A stretch of DNA of 64,000 bases from Struthio camelus (taxonomy: Eukaryota; Chordata; Aves; Struthioniformes; Struthionidae). Location of the stretch: the NCBI RefSeq assembly GCF_040807025.1, contig NC_090982.1:78967931-79031930 (forward strand), given 5' to 3'. Both the position numbers and the translations under genes were made by a program. Of this stretch, positions 1 to 11,110 are shown in pieces (position 1 is the stretch's first letter; each line of letters begins with the position of its first letter). The notes under the pieces were generated by a model. That model was given only the letters and a program-made list of their open reading frames with translations. It ran no database searches and was not told where the DNA came from.

Positions 1-1177
1 CAAAAACGATATCGACCAGGATAAACTCCTGAGATTTGCAGAAAAGATTAAGAAGTACCGTTTTAACTGCAGTCACATTGAAATCGACGACACGTACACG
101 CAAGCGTACGGGGACTTTGACTTTGACCCCATCAAGTTCCCCAATGTGACGGAGATGTTCACAAAACTGAGGGAGGATGGGTTTAAGGTGACCCTGTGGA
201 CTCATCCTTTCATAAATTACAACTCTTCCAATTTTGGGGTGGGGATTGAGCGGCAGCTGTTCATCAAGGAGCCCTCGGGGCGGCTGCCGGCCATGGTGGA
301 GTGGTGGAACGGCATTGGGGCCATCCTGGACTTCACCAACCCAGCGGCTCGGGACTGGTTCCAGAGCCACCTGCGACAGCTCCGCCACAAGTACGGCATC
401 TCGTCCTTCAAGTTTGATGCCGGCGAGACCAGCTACCTGCCCAAGCAGTTCAGCACCTTCCGGCCGCTGTCGGACCCCAGCATCTGGTCCAGGCGCTACA
501 CGGAGATGGCCATCCCCTTCTACGAGCTGGCCGAGGTGCGAGTAGGCTACCAGTCCCAGAACATCTCCTGCTTCTTCCGCATCATCGACCGTGACTCCGT
601 GTGGGGCTACGAGCTCGGCCTCAAGTCCCTCATCCCCACGGTGCTCACCATCAGCATGCTGGGTTACCCATTCATTTCAGCTGACATGATTGGCGGTAAT
701 TTTTTCCCCAACAAGACAGAGGGTGCAGTGGAGATCCCAGACCGGGAGCTGTACATCCGGTGGCTGGAGCTGTCGGCCTTCATGCCCTCCATGCAGTTCT
801 CCATCCCGCCCTGGCTCTACGACAAGGAGGTGGTGGAGATCGCGCAGAAGTTCACAGAGCTGCACGAGTCGCTGGTGGCTCCGCTGCTGCTGGAGCTGGC
901 CGGGGAGGTCACGGACACGGGCGACCCCATCATCCGGCCCATCTGGTGGATCTCCCCGCGTGACGAGGCCGCTCACAAAATTGACTCCCAGTTCCTCATT
1001 GGGGACACCCTCATGGTGGCCCCCGTGCTGGAGATGGGCAAGCAGGAGCGCGACGTCTACCTGCCGGCAGGCAAATGGCGCAGCTACAAGGGGGAGCTGT
1101 TTGAGAAGACCCCGGTGCTGCTCACAGACTATCCTGTTGACCTGGACGAAGTTGCCTATTTCCTCTGGGTTTCATAA
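1..1177 (+). CDS. MYORG: MYORG-type GH31 glycosidase, left copy (5' end outside window)
   Basis: The frame is open from base 2 and ends at the stop at 1175-1177, giving about 391 C-terminal residues; the N-terminus lies left of the window. MYORG proteins are type II membrane glycosidases of family GH31 acting in the ER lumen (alpha-galactosidase activity is reported for the human protein). Visible here: the [14 protein letters not shown] substrate-binding region, the KFDAGE motif with the expected nucleophile aspartate, IIDRDS with the expected acid/base, and the C-terminal beta domain ending YFLWVS. It is identical to the right copy (9014-11110) at protein level except for NYN versus HRD after THPFI, and ISA versus VLP plus F versus L around DMIGGN. 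An ATTAAA at 1291 could be its polyA signal. Whether this copy is intact upstream cannot be seen. Confidence 0.9.
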   Translation, partial: KNDIDQDKLLRFAEKIKKYRFNCSHIEIDDTYTQAYGDFDFDPIKFPNVTEMFTKLREDGFKVTLWTHPFINYNSSNFGVGIERQLFIKEPSGRLPAMVEWWNGIGAILDFTNPAARDWFQSHLRQLRHKYGISSFKFDAGETSYLPKQFSTFRPLSDPSIWSRRYTEMAIPFYELAEVRVGYQSQNISCFFRIIDRDSVWGYELGLKSLIPTVLTISMLGYPFISADMIGGNFFPNKTEGAVEIPDRELYIRWLELSAFMPSMQFSIPPWLYDKEVVEIAQKFTELHESLVAPLLLELAGEVTDTGDPIIRPIWWISPRDEAAHKIDSQFLIGDTLMVAPVLEMGKQERDVYLPAGKWRSYKGELFEKTPVLLTDYPVDLDEVAYFLWVS

Positions 1178-2035
1178 TAGACTCCTCCACCAGATTTAAG
1201 CTTGGGGATAACCATGCCTTACAATAGGAGTTTATGACAAATAACTATTCTAATTGCATATTTTATTTCGGACTGGCATTGAGGAGGGGAATTAAATGGA
1301 CTTCACTGTCTTTGAAGTTCTTTTGTTGCTTGGAGCAGGGTGGTTTTTTTTAATTTGGAACAGGTAGGAGACTCGAGATTGGTTATTATAGCCAGAATTT
1401 TCTGTGTGTATGTGAAGAAAGAACGGCGATGCTGTCTGCAAAGAAATAGTTGAACCTAATACCTTTTCAGTTCCCAAGGGTTTTGAGAGGTGAAGGTTGG
1501 TTACTGCCCAATGAGAATGTTTTTTCCCCTGTGGGAGTGCCCAGCGCTGGGCAAGGGGACATGTGACTTGGGAGGGTTGCTAAAGCACAACCTGCCTTAA
1601 GTTTTATAATATGGCAAACACATTTAAAAGGACTTTTTTAAGTGGAGAAAGTTATCTAGAGATATATACGTAGATACATGTGCAGATATATAGATTATAT
1701 ATATTTTTTTTTCCTTTAGTCTAGCCTGGGACTGGACTAACACTTGCCCTATACTCCTGCTTTCTCGAGTACCAGGCGGGCCAGGTTACTCGATCAATGT
1801 GCAGGTATTTTGACCGTACACACTGCATATTGCTTCCTGGGGCACCTGCATCCCACCTAATGCCCACCTAATGCCTGCTGTAGGGCTCTTGCTTTTGTGG
1901 TTTGCCTTCAGAGTCAACATTACCTTTCCTAGAGCAGAACCATTCATATCAGTTTGTCCAATTAGTCTTTTTAAAGCATTTAGCATCCTGCTTTAAGACA
2001 ATTATCCTGGAGATATCTTCCTTCTGTTTTTAAGG

Positions 2036-2070
2036 AAAGATGGGCTTTCAGAAGGAAAGATGGGCTTTCA
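2036..2070. repeat. Short tandem duplication, unit about 20 bp
   Basis: The unit GGAAAGATGGGCTTTCAG occurs twice in succession, followed by unique sequence. It is a simple replication-slippage type repeat. Confidence 0.7.
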
Positions 2071-3447
2071 GGTTTGTTCCTGGCAGAAGAACTGCCTGAA
2101 GCAAGGCAATTCTCAAAAGGTATGTGTGACTTTTCCCTGGGAACAGCAGGTTCTCACAAGTCGCACGTGTCTTGGATTTATGAGCCCTGATGGTAACATT
2201 TGCTGCTAGCCAGCTTGCTGGTGGGTGGAAAATACTGGCTTTTGCACTGATGGTTTTGTGCCAGTGGGTGTTCATACTGCATCCGAGGAAATGTTCTCAT
2301 GTACCCTAAAAATTAAGCTAATATCTATCTCCGTCTCAGGTTGGAGTTAGAGAGACCATGATTTTGTTTAGCGTTTTTCTGAAGCAGCTCTTTTCTCTCT
2401 CAGAGATTTAGGGGCCTTCCTCAGACAGCATTTGCAGACATGGAGCTGAGGCTGGTGTAAGAGCCTTCTCAGGGGGACACGGAGCGACATGTGCTTCCAC
2501 CCAAATCCCCCACCGCCAGAACTGGTGAGATCCTGGTTCAGGTCCCTCTTCTGGCCTAGGAGGGATTTACCCCTGCATTTCTTTCCCATCCCTCTCTGGA
2601 TGAAGTAATGCAAGGCTGCAGGCGTCTTTCTCTCTCAGAGTCTTTCCCATTAAAGCCATTCAGTTTTGTACGGGAAGTTACATTTACAAAGAGACATTGG
2701 CAGTCTCTGCTCCAAGAAACAGCTAATAGTATCCGAGTCTGGCAGCCCTCCTCCCCAGGGCAGGACTTTCCCTGCTGTGCCCAGGATAGGAGTGGGTCTC
2801 GACACATGAATTTTTAATGAATCTGTGCAGAACTTAACTGCTCTCACTGGGAGGATTCGGAGTGCCCTGCCCATTCTGCGGCCAGCCGAGGAGAGCTCAG
2901 CATACACAGGGCTTTGCAGGTGATTGCATTTGAGCTGAGCATGGGTCTGGCATGAGTGTGCTACATGCCACTCAATACCAGTGATGGTCTTTCTCAAAGC
3001 CCACCTCCTGCACTGGGCTTTGCAGGAGGCAGAAGAGGTGATATGCCAAATCTGTAGATCGTGGTGGCATCCAGGAGCAGAAATGCAGGTGCCTGAGCAA
3101 AAAATCTAAAGAGCTTGTATGATTAGGGAGGAACTGAGGAAGGTTTTGGAGATGCACAATTTGAGGGACTGTTTGGAGCATCTTCTGAGGTCTGAATGGA
3201 CCTGCCCTGCATAACTTGGTGTTTTGGCCTCAAAACCAGATGTAGGAGAGCCCTATGGTTCCCTGTCCGCCAGGAGCACAAACATGTCCTAGGCTCAGCT
3301 CCAAAGCCTGCTTCTTCTGGTTTTAGCTACAAAGGTCTCGGATTTGCTCCCTGGCATCAGTCCAAATAGTGATCCTTGTACCACTTAGAGACATGCTCTG
3401 GCAGGGAGTTGACTCTGGACCCCTGACATAGATGATCATGGTTTTTT

Positions 3448-3660
3448 CTGAGAAAAAACTTCTTCACTGTGAGGGTGACAGAGCATTGGAACAGGTTGCC
3501 CAGAGAGGTGGTGGAGTCTCCTTCGCTGGAGATATTCAAAACCCGTCTGGATGTGATCCTGGGCAATATGCTCTAGGTGACCCTGCTTGAACAGGGAGGT
3601 TGGACTAGATGATCTCCAGAGGTCCCTTCCAACCTAAACGATTCTGTGTGATTCTGTGTA
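3448..3660 (+). mobile_element. CR1 non-LTR retroposon, truncated 3' end
   Basis: Shows the conserved CR1 3' region: AACTTCTTCACTGTGAGGGT, then GGTTGCCCAGAGAGGTGGTG, GAGATATTCAAAACCC, GGTTGGACTAGATGATCTCC, ending in repeats of ATTCTGTG. The 5' part is missing, as is normal for CR1. It supports a bird origin of the window. Confidence 0.9.
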
Positions 3661-6359
3661 TGGCTCCGGCAGGGTTTGGCACTGGCAGGGTTTGGCCCTT
3701 GGACTGGAAGGAGGAGATGAAGGTGAAGAGCTCATGGACACAAGTCTGGTTGCTGCCTCTGAGGAAGGTGAGGTGCGGAGAAGGCCTTCTGCTCTTCCCT
3801 GGCTTCTGGTGCTGTGTTAGGTAGACAGAGGGCCTGAGCCCTGTCCATTGCACAGTTTCCTCCTGACCCTGCTTATCAGCAATACATTTCCAGCCCCAGA
3901 AAAACATAAAGGCTGCAGATCTAGTTCTTCACTTTCAACCTTGCCTTGTGAAATGGCTTGTTCTCCCTTGGCTCGGGTGTAGCCTTTGCTGCACAGTCCA
4001 GCTGCCAGTGACACTCTACAGCCCCAAACGCTGAACTGCATGTAAAAGAGCCCACTATGACCCATGGATGTTGCACATCTTCTCCTCCTCTCCTCCACTG
4101 TGTCACTCGCTGCAGACCTCGCTAGTAAGGGGTCAGGCTATGTCAGCTGGTGAGGAGTAACTTGGCATTTCCTTTAGCGTCTTTTTATTATCAAAATATT
4201 GAGAGTAATGCGATGAGTGTTTTAGATCTCCTTGCAGTGGTTTCAGGGGTTAAGAAAACCTGGTGTACTTTGTACTGGACCAGATGAAGAGAGCTCGCAC
4301 ATGCTGCTACCATGTCTCCTTGCAGGAGATAGATAACTTCTCCTCTAACACCATTTGATGCGGCTCACAGGCACTTGCCCGGTCCTGTGTGTGACCAAAA
4401 TGGCCATGTCACTACAGCCCTGCTGTCACCAGTGAAGAAAGGGAGGACAAGGGCATCACAACCAAGGGCAAGGAAAGGCATCATAGAGATAAATTTTCCA
4501 GTGTGTGCTTAGAGATGTCAGTCTCTCTCTTTCAGGACTTCAGGGGAACCTGGAAAGTGTGAACATATCACAGAGAGGTCAAAAGGCAAAGATCAATTTG
4601 GCTCTCCCTTCGCACGGCCTAATCGAACCAACGCACTGGCCATTTGGAGCAGACAGAAGTTTCTAACATCTCTGGGTCTTTGAATTGCTGTGGGCTACTC
4701 CGAAATGTATACCATACTGGGTGCACGAGAAACTGCAATTCAAGCTGTGCTTTCCAGTTTCCCTTTGGTTGTGGTGGCAAACTAGGGCATTCATGTGAGT
4801 TATGAGATTATAAAGTCTATCTAAGGTGGCTGGATCCTGGCAGTTGTGCCATGAAAGCACCAAAGTTCAACTGGGTACTGTCAGGAAGGTCCGGGAGGAA
4901 ATTCCCCATAGACAATCTGTCTTCCTTCCCCTCCCCTCAAAAGAAAGAATTTTATTACCATAGTTTTTTTTTTTTACTATCTTCATAAATCAGTACAGTT
5001 ATAGACTGTCCTTTTATAAGTGCTGTAGTTAGAGCATAAGTGCCTATGGCTGTTCAAAGCTCCAGCCAGGAGACAAAGTGAAGTTACTGTTACAAGGACA
5101 TGAGGGATGAAACTGAAGAGTGGGTGACTGACCAACGGTCCAGGTGGGTGGCTGTCCAAGGGCCCATGGGACCAAGGCTTTCCCCCATGCTGGGGACATG
5201 TTCTTCGGCAGCCTGCCTTTAGCATGGGTTTTGCTGAGGGTGGTAGCTCGGAAATGCTGCCTCGAGACATTTTGCAGGCCTCTAGGTACCCTTTCCATGA
5301 AACTTTTTATTACAAACACTATTTAAAACACTACTTTACTGTAGTTTTGCAGCCCAGCTATAATATCCATAGGGCCTTGCAGACCACAAGCAGTCTGTGC
5401 ACAAACGCTTTGGGAACCACTAGCCTCAGATCGTTTCCCTGGTTTGCACCATGGGTCATCGTCCAAAACAGGGATTGTTTGACTCAGCCAAGGAAATGGC
5501 CAGGGACAGGTTTGGTGGGTTGGTTCAACCTTTTCTAGTCCATACGGCTCATACCCCTGCCTGTGTCTGATCATGGCTGAGCAGCGGGTCAACATGACTT
5601 TGATGTGTTTGAATTTGAAGCTTGCACTGTCATATTGGGTTTAATGGATGCTTGTGTTTGCACATGCCTTCTTAAATCAGACTGTAATGTTGCTGCGTTT
5701 GTTTTTAACCACTTTTCTAATTCGTAATTGTTATGAAAACAAACTGTAACATTAATTGTCTTGATTGATATAAAACTTTGCAAAACAAAAGGAAGCTTCA
5801 CTATGTCCATCTATGCCAAATGAGTGGGGCCAATTGTTCAGGCAGTGAATAACACATTTTGGGCTGTTGTCACCCCAGACTTTACTGAAATTAGAATTGA
5901 GATTGTTGGTTTGTTTAAAGCTTGCATTTTGAGGCTTTTACATGTATTTGAAAGAGAGGAAGTGGCTGCTCCCACCCGCCCCCCATTTGCAGAAGTAGTG
6001 GGGGGTTGGGATAAGAATGCTCCATCCTCTACCGTGGGCTGGTTTGCATCAGGAATTGCCCTCCCGGGGATCCCTAAAGCAAAGGGAATAGCTGTGTCTT
6101 GGGGCAGGCCTGGAAAAGACCATGCCCAAGCAAATCCCGCTGCTGCCTCGGCCCCCCCCAGGAGGGACTGGGCAGCCGCTCTCCTATTTCTGCAGGGAAA
6201 CGGCAGCTAACACCTCAGCGGTAGCTGCTCCGGCCCCACGGCATCACAGCCCAAAGGGGCCCGTTTGCATTGACACCGGGGGCGGACGTGTTATTGGCAA
6301 AGTAAGGAGACTACAGAAGAAAACCAATTCATTTCAAACCTAATTTCAGAGAGGTTCCT

Positions 6360-6379
6360 GGGGGGGGCGGGGGGGGGGG
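6360..6379 (+). repeat. Poly-G tract
   Basis: Nineteen G with one C interruption. It could form a G-quadruplex and is a likely sequencing-error spot. Confidence 0.85.
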
Positions 6380-8854
6380 TGAGAGCAGGGCAGTGACCGC
6401 TGACCTGCAAGAACCCCACCAGGGATGTGTCCCTTCCCGATGGAAATCACAGCTTTTATTAAATAGTAAGAAAAAAAAAAAAAAGCAGACAGATAGATAG
6501 ACACAGACCAAGCCTGGGGGAGAAACACATTAAAAGGACACGCTGACAACAACAGATTCCCTCCAGGCACCCAGCCAGGCTGGCTACCTTAGGAAAAAAA
6601 AAAAGAAAAACCCTCCTCGGTCGCAGCTAGGCTTGAACCACGCAAGAGCTGCCAGCCTGCAGGTCCCTCGCTCCCTCTCGGCTCATGTAAAAACCCAGAG
6701 GCCAAGTAGAGAAAGGCAGTGATTATTTTTTTTTAGCTGGTGGGGGTTAGGTGATTTTTAGCTAAGTGACAGCCAAAGATTAAAGGCAATACAATCTCCA
6801 AGAAACAGGCAGTCGGGGGCTCGCAGTGGGCTGGGGGAGATTGCTGTGGCCAGCAAACACGGAGCTTACTTGGAGCTAGGAGCACAAAACAAAACGAGCC
6901 AGGGCTGAAGCTCAGCAACGCAAACACTATGTTCTCCTGGCGGCAGGAGGCCCCCGACGCAGCGGGAGGGCTCTGGCATGCGTCAGCGCGCGGCTCGGCG
7001 GTGACGCCTGCTCGCGGGGCGCCGCTGGCTCGGGTGGCCCCGTGCGACCCCCCCAGCACAGAGCTGCAGGTCCACGGGAGCCCGCGGCTCGGCTCAGCCC
7101 CTGCTGCGCAGGGTGTAAGACAGCGAGCAAAGGCGCTAGCAGAAAAAACAGAAAGGGATGGGGATTTGGGTGTGGGAGGATGCCTACCCGGACCCTTTCA
7201 TTCCCAGAGCCTGGCTGCCGATGGCCCCAAACCAGCAGCCGAGAGTGGGGCTCATCCTCTGGGAGGAAACCACTTTCCTGGGGTGGGAGGAAGCCCACGG
7301 TAACAACCCAAAGAAAGTCCATTTAAGGACTGCTGTAAGGTACAGCACAGCTTTGCCTTTCACGCTCCTGGATTAAAGGGTTCGGTGGGTTTTTCCCTCC
7401 GTTGCCATGCCTGTAATAGTGTTAGAGTGGCGCGAGTTAATTTTTCACCTTGCCCTTAGGGACATCTAGAAAATATTTTGGCTCATCCCCAGCCCGTCAC
7501 TTGACATTGCTTTTTTGCAGTGATGACCATGCTGGGTCCTTGCAGCATAACAGAACCACCGATTCCCCCCTCCTCCCCCCCCCCGCCCAGATCCAAGCTG
7601 GTTTTGGAGCAGCTTTCGCCCGAGCACTGAACTGGATGGATGCTCCAATGGGGCCGTGCTGCAAGGGACGGCCGAGCCTGGCATTAATGCGAGATAGGGA
7701 TGGGCATTATCGCTGTGTTGGGGGGCCGGGAGCACCTGGTCCCCATCCAGCATAGCCAAACCGCATGGTGCTGGCTATGTGTCTGCTGCCTCCGAGCCCT
7801 GAGGGGCTGCCCTGGGGGACAGGGCATGGACAGGAAGGGGACGGGTGTATGGGGTGCCCCTGAGGAGAGTGGCTCTCTCCTGCCCTGGAGCCATGTGCAG
7901 CTCTAGCCCATGGCTGCTGACCCCCTCCCCAGCGCTGCCAGCACCCAGCAGCTGGAGCGGGGGAGACAGGCTGTGGCCAGCATCACCCCACTCTCTTTCA
8001 TGTCATGGGTTTTTCCCCATACAGGCTTATTTGTGTTGGACATCACGAGATGTTTCCAACGCTAACAGTGAAGCTCTGCATGGTCAAAGGAGCCAATTAA
8101 GTGAAGGAGAGAGCAGACATACAAGGAGGTGGCTGAGAAGGAATCGGTATCTCATTTTGGGAAGGAGCATCATGCCCAGAGACCCCAGGGCTCTCCTAGG
8201 CCACTCAGGCATGTCAAGGGAATTTTTTTCTTTTTCTCCAGGGAATTTTTCTTTTCCCCACAGCAGTGGCAAGGATGCAATCAAGAGGTGAGAAACACGT
8301 GGAGAAGCTTCCATGGATCAGTGGCTCATTGGGGTGGGCTCACTCTGGATTAATCTCAGATGCCAGTAAGATTTCAGCATATGCTTACAGGCTTCAGTGA
8401 AACAACACTAGAGACACGTTTCTCCATAACTTCTCCTAGTGAAGAAGGGAAAATGGTTGTCACAGCGTTACTGAGTGCTAAAGTTTATTTCTACTTGCTC
8501 AGTCCATGGGGAATGTGATCTCCCTTTGCTACTGCATCAGCAGGCATCAGAAGTGCAATCTGAAAATTTGGTCGCTCTCTCTTTAGGTTAATCACAGACC
8601 GCTTTTTTTTTTTTTTAAGTAAGTACTCTACTCCAACTACTTCCTTCTCTAAAAAAATGAAAAGTTATAAATATCTCAGGGAACCAGCTACACAATTGGA
8701 TTAAAATAGAGCCCATTCAATTTCCTTTACAAAACTGAAATGTGCATGTCATTTCTTGCCAGGAACCAATAACAAGCAGAAACTGTGTTGCTATTTGTTG
8801 TATTTATCATACTGCTAAGGCCAAGACATCCACCCAATATATTTTAGTGACTAA

Positions 8855-8860
8855 TTTATT
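8855..8860 (-). promoter_or_regulatory. Candidate polyadenylation signal of right MYORG copy
   Basis: AATAAA on the minus strand, about 155 nt past the MYORG stop codon. It is the first canonical hexamer downstream. Use is inferred only. Confidence 0.35.
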
Positions 8861-9013
8861 CTGCACCCATTGCCACACAAAATAGAGGTCATAGGGATTA
8901 CTTCTAATTTGATACTAAGGTATTTTTATTTTAAAAACTATCAAAACCCCAAGTCATTAAATCTTTTGGTTTATAAATCCCCGAGACTATTGCAAAGCCA
9001 ATGGAGGAGTCTA

Positions 9014-11110
9014 TTATGAAACCCAGAGGAAATAGGCAACTTCGTCCAGGTCAACGGGATAGTCTGTGAGCAGCACCGGGGTCTTCTCAAACAGCTCCCC
9101 CTTGTAGCTGCGCCATTTGCCTGCCGGCAGGTAGACGTCGCGCTCCTGCTTGCCCATCTCCAGCACGGGGGCCACCATGAGGGTGTCCCCAATGAGGAAC
9201 TGGGAGTCAATTTTGTGAGCGGCCTCGTCACGCGGGGAGATCCACCAGATGGGCCGGATGATGGGGTCGCCCGTGTCCGTGACCTCCCCGGCCAGCTCCA
9301 GCAGCAGCGGAGCCACCAGCGACTCGTGCAGCTCTGTGAACTTCTGCGCGATCTCCACCACCTCCTTGTCGTAGAGCCAGGGCGGGATGGAGAACTGCAT
9401 GGAGGGCATGAAGGCCGACAGCTCCAGCCACCGGATGTACAGCTCCCGGTCTGGGATCTCCACTGCACCCTCTGTCTTGTTAGGGAGGAAGTTTCCTCCA
9501 ATCATATCCGGCAGTACAAAAGGGTAACCCAGCATGCTGATGGTGAGCACCGTGGGGATGAGGGACTTGAGGCCGAGCTCGTAGCCCCACACGGAGTCAC
9601 GGTCAATGATGCGGAAGAAGCAGGAGATGTTCTGGGACTGGTAGCCTACTCGCACCTCGGCCAGCTCGTAGAAGGGGATGGCCATCTCCGTGTAGCGCCT
9701 GGACCAGATGCTGGGGTCCGACAGCGGCCGGAAGGTGCTGAACTGCTTGGGCAGGTAGCTGGTCTCGCCGGCATCAAACTTGAAGGACGAGATGCCGTAC
9801 TTGTGGCGGAGCTGTCGCAGGTGGCTCTGGAACCAGTCCCGAGCCGCTGGGTTGGTGAAGTCCAGGATGGCCCCAATGCCGTTCCACCACTCCACCATGG
9901 CCGGCAGCCGCCCCGAGGGCTCCTTGATGAACAGCTGCCGCTCAATCCCCACCCCAAAATTGGAGGAATCTCTGTGTATGAAAGGATGAGTCCACAGGGT
10001 CACCTTAAACCCATCCTCCCTCAGTTTTGTGAACATCTCCGTCACATTGGGGAACTTGATGGGGTCAAAGTCAAAGTCCCCGTACGCTTGCGTGTACGTG
10101 TCGTCGATTTCAATGTGACTGCAGTTAAAACGGTACTTCTTAATCTTTTCTGCAAATCTCAGGAGTTTATCCTGGTCGATATCGTTTTTGTACAGGGCCC
10201 AGGTGGACCAGATCGGGTAGCGGAAGGCGTTTTCGGAGGGGATCTTGGAGGGCTTGTTGAAGTACCGGCGCACCATGTACTTGTGGATGGAGGTGACGTC
10301 CGAGCCCACGCACACCCGGTAGCTCAGCTCGGGGAAGGGCTGCTGCCCCGGCGGGGGCTTGTAGGGTGAATCCTTGTAGCGGGCCTGGAAGAAGAGGGTG
10401 CGCTCCGTGGCGTTGAAGCCCAGGTGGAAGGGCACGGAGTCGTTGATCTTGATGGCCGCCGCTTTGGACGAGAGCCAGTAGCGCTCCAGGATGCCCCCAA
10501 AGCTGTCCCGGAAGGAGTAGACGTCACTCGTCACGTAGGGCACGGGCTCCTGGTAGCCCGCGAGGCGGATGGGCCAGTGCTGGGTGCTCATCTCCGAGCC
10601 CCCGTACCAGTGGGCATCCTCCCAGAACATGGTGTGCTCCACCGCCACGCCGGCCGCAAACTCCTCCCAGCGCACGCGGTAGCACATCACCGTGTCCTTG
10701 GGCTTCACCGTCTGGATGAAGAAGTTCAGCGGCCCCCCGTCTGACCGCGTGCAGCTCAAAATCTCTCCCTCCTTGGAGCACGACTCCAGGTCGAGGCTCC
10801 CCGACCGGAAGGCCAGTCGGAAAACCACCTCCCCGTTCTGGTTCTTGATGACAAACCCGTCCGGCCGCAGGTCCATCAGCTCCGTCTTCAGACGCTCTGC
10901 TTTCCGCAGGGACACCGTGTAGTAGCACCAGGCCACCACGGCAGCAATGAAGAGGATGAGGCCAAGCACGATGGCCCCGAGCATGGGCTTCAGCTCCTTG
11001 GAGGGCTTCTGCTTCACCGGGGTGAAGTTTTCAGGAAGATGGGTTTCCTTGACATTCCCCCTTCGAGCAGTCCCATGTTTTCCCGCACGGTGAGTAATCT
11101 GATTCTCCAT
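9014..11110 (-). CDS. MYORG: MYORG, myogenesis-regulating glycosidase, right copy (complete)
   Basis: A single-exon 698-residue ORF, close to the length of human MYORG (about 714). Order: cytosolic N-tail 1-42; one hydrophobic anchor at about 43-64 ([18 protein letters not shown]); N-terminal beta-sandwich; GH31 (beta/alpha)8 barrel at about 300-570 with IEIDDTY (334-339), nucleophile D446 in KFDAGE and acid/base aspartate in IIDRDS (501-506); C-terminal beta domains. Several N-X-S/T sites fit an ER-lumenal glycoprotein. The ATG at 11110 follows a plausible splice acceptor (CTAACCAG, AG at 11134-11133 on the minus strand), so the 5' UTR is probably spliced from the GC-rich region upstream. 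The family is linked to muscle differentiation and, in humans, to brain calcification when lost. Residues 379-381 (HRD) differ from the NYN of the left copy, which as I recall is the usual MYORG form. Confidence 0.95.
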   Translation of the reverse strand: MENQITHRAGKHGTARRGNVKETHLPENFTPVKQKPSKELKPMLGAIVLGLILFIAAVVAWCYYTVSLRKAERLKTELMDLRPDGFVIKNQNGEVVFRLAFRSGSLDLESCSKEGEILSCTRSDGGPLNFFIQTVKPKDTVMCYRVRWEEFAAGVAVEHTMFWEDAHWYGGSEMSTQHWPIRLAGYQEPVPYVTSDVYSFRDSFGGILERYWLSSKAAAIKINDSVPFHLGFNATERTLFFQARYKDSPYKPPPGQQPFPELSYRVCVGSDVTSIHKYMVRRYFNKPSKIPSENAFRYPIWSTWALYKNDIDQDKLLRFAEKIKKYRFNCSHIEIDDTYTQAYGDFDFDPIKFPNVTEMFTKLREDGFKVTLWTHPFIHRDSSNFGVGIERQLFIKEPSGRLPAMVEWWNGIGAILDFTNPAARDWFQSHLRQLRHKYGISSFKFDAGETSYLPKQFSTFRPLSDPSIWSRRYTEMAIPFYELAEVRVGYQSQNISCFFRIIDRDSVWGYELGLKSLIPTVLTISMLGYPFVLPDMIGGNFLPNKTEGAVEIPDRELYIRWLELSAFMPSMQFSIPPWLYDKEVVEIAQKFTELHESLVAPLLLELAGEVTDTGDPIIRPIWWISPRDEAAHKIDSQFLIGDTLMVAPVLEMGKQERDVYLPAGKWRSYKGELFEKTPVLLTDYPVDLDEVAYFLWVS

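Larger units (their letters stand above)
1190..9001. other. Spacer between the two convergent MYORG copies
   Basis: About 7.8 kb between the arms of the inverted duplication. It contains a CR1 3' end (3448-3660), a short tandem duplication near 2036-2070, a CCCACCTAATG doublet near 1855, G- and A-runs (6360-6379, 6470-6485) and a moderately GC-rich stretch at 6900-8000. I see no convincing exon: the open frames are short, start without context and show no recognisable domain. Confidence 0.6.

Noticed and set aside
690-1199. 169-codon frame overlapping the left MYORG copy
   Set aside because: Same-strand shifted shadow of the MYORG frame, Ser/Arg-rich as expected from GC-rich codons. The same shadow appears in the right copy.
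5824-6210. 128-codon plus-strand frame in the MYORG spacer
   Set aside because: Opens after a non-coding AT-rich stretch, has no domain and no flanking splice or promoter signals; treated as chance.
9215-10369. 384-codon open frame on + inside MYORG
   Set aside because: It lies antisense to the MYORG coding exon. Strong third-position GC bias removes stops from the opposite strand, and the translation shows no domain. The matching antisense stretch in the left copy is broken.
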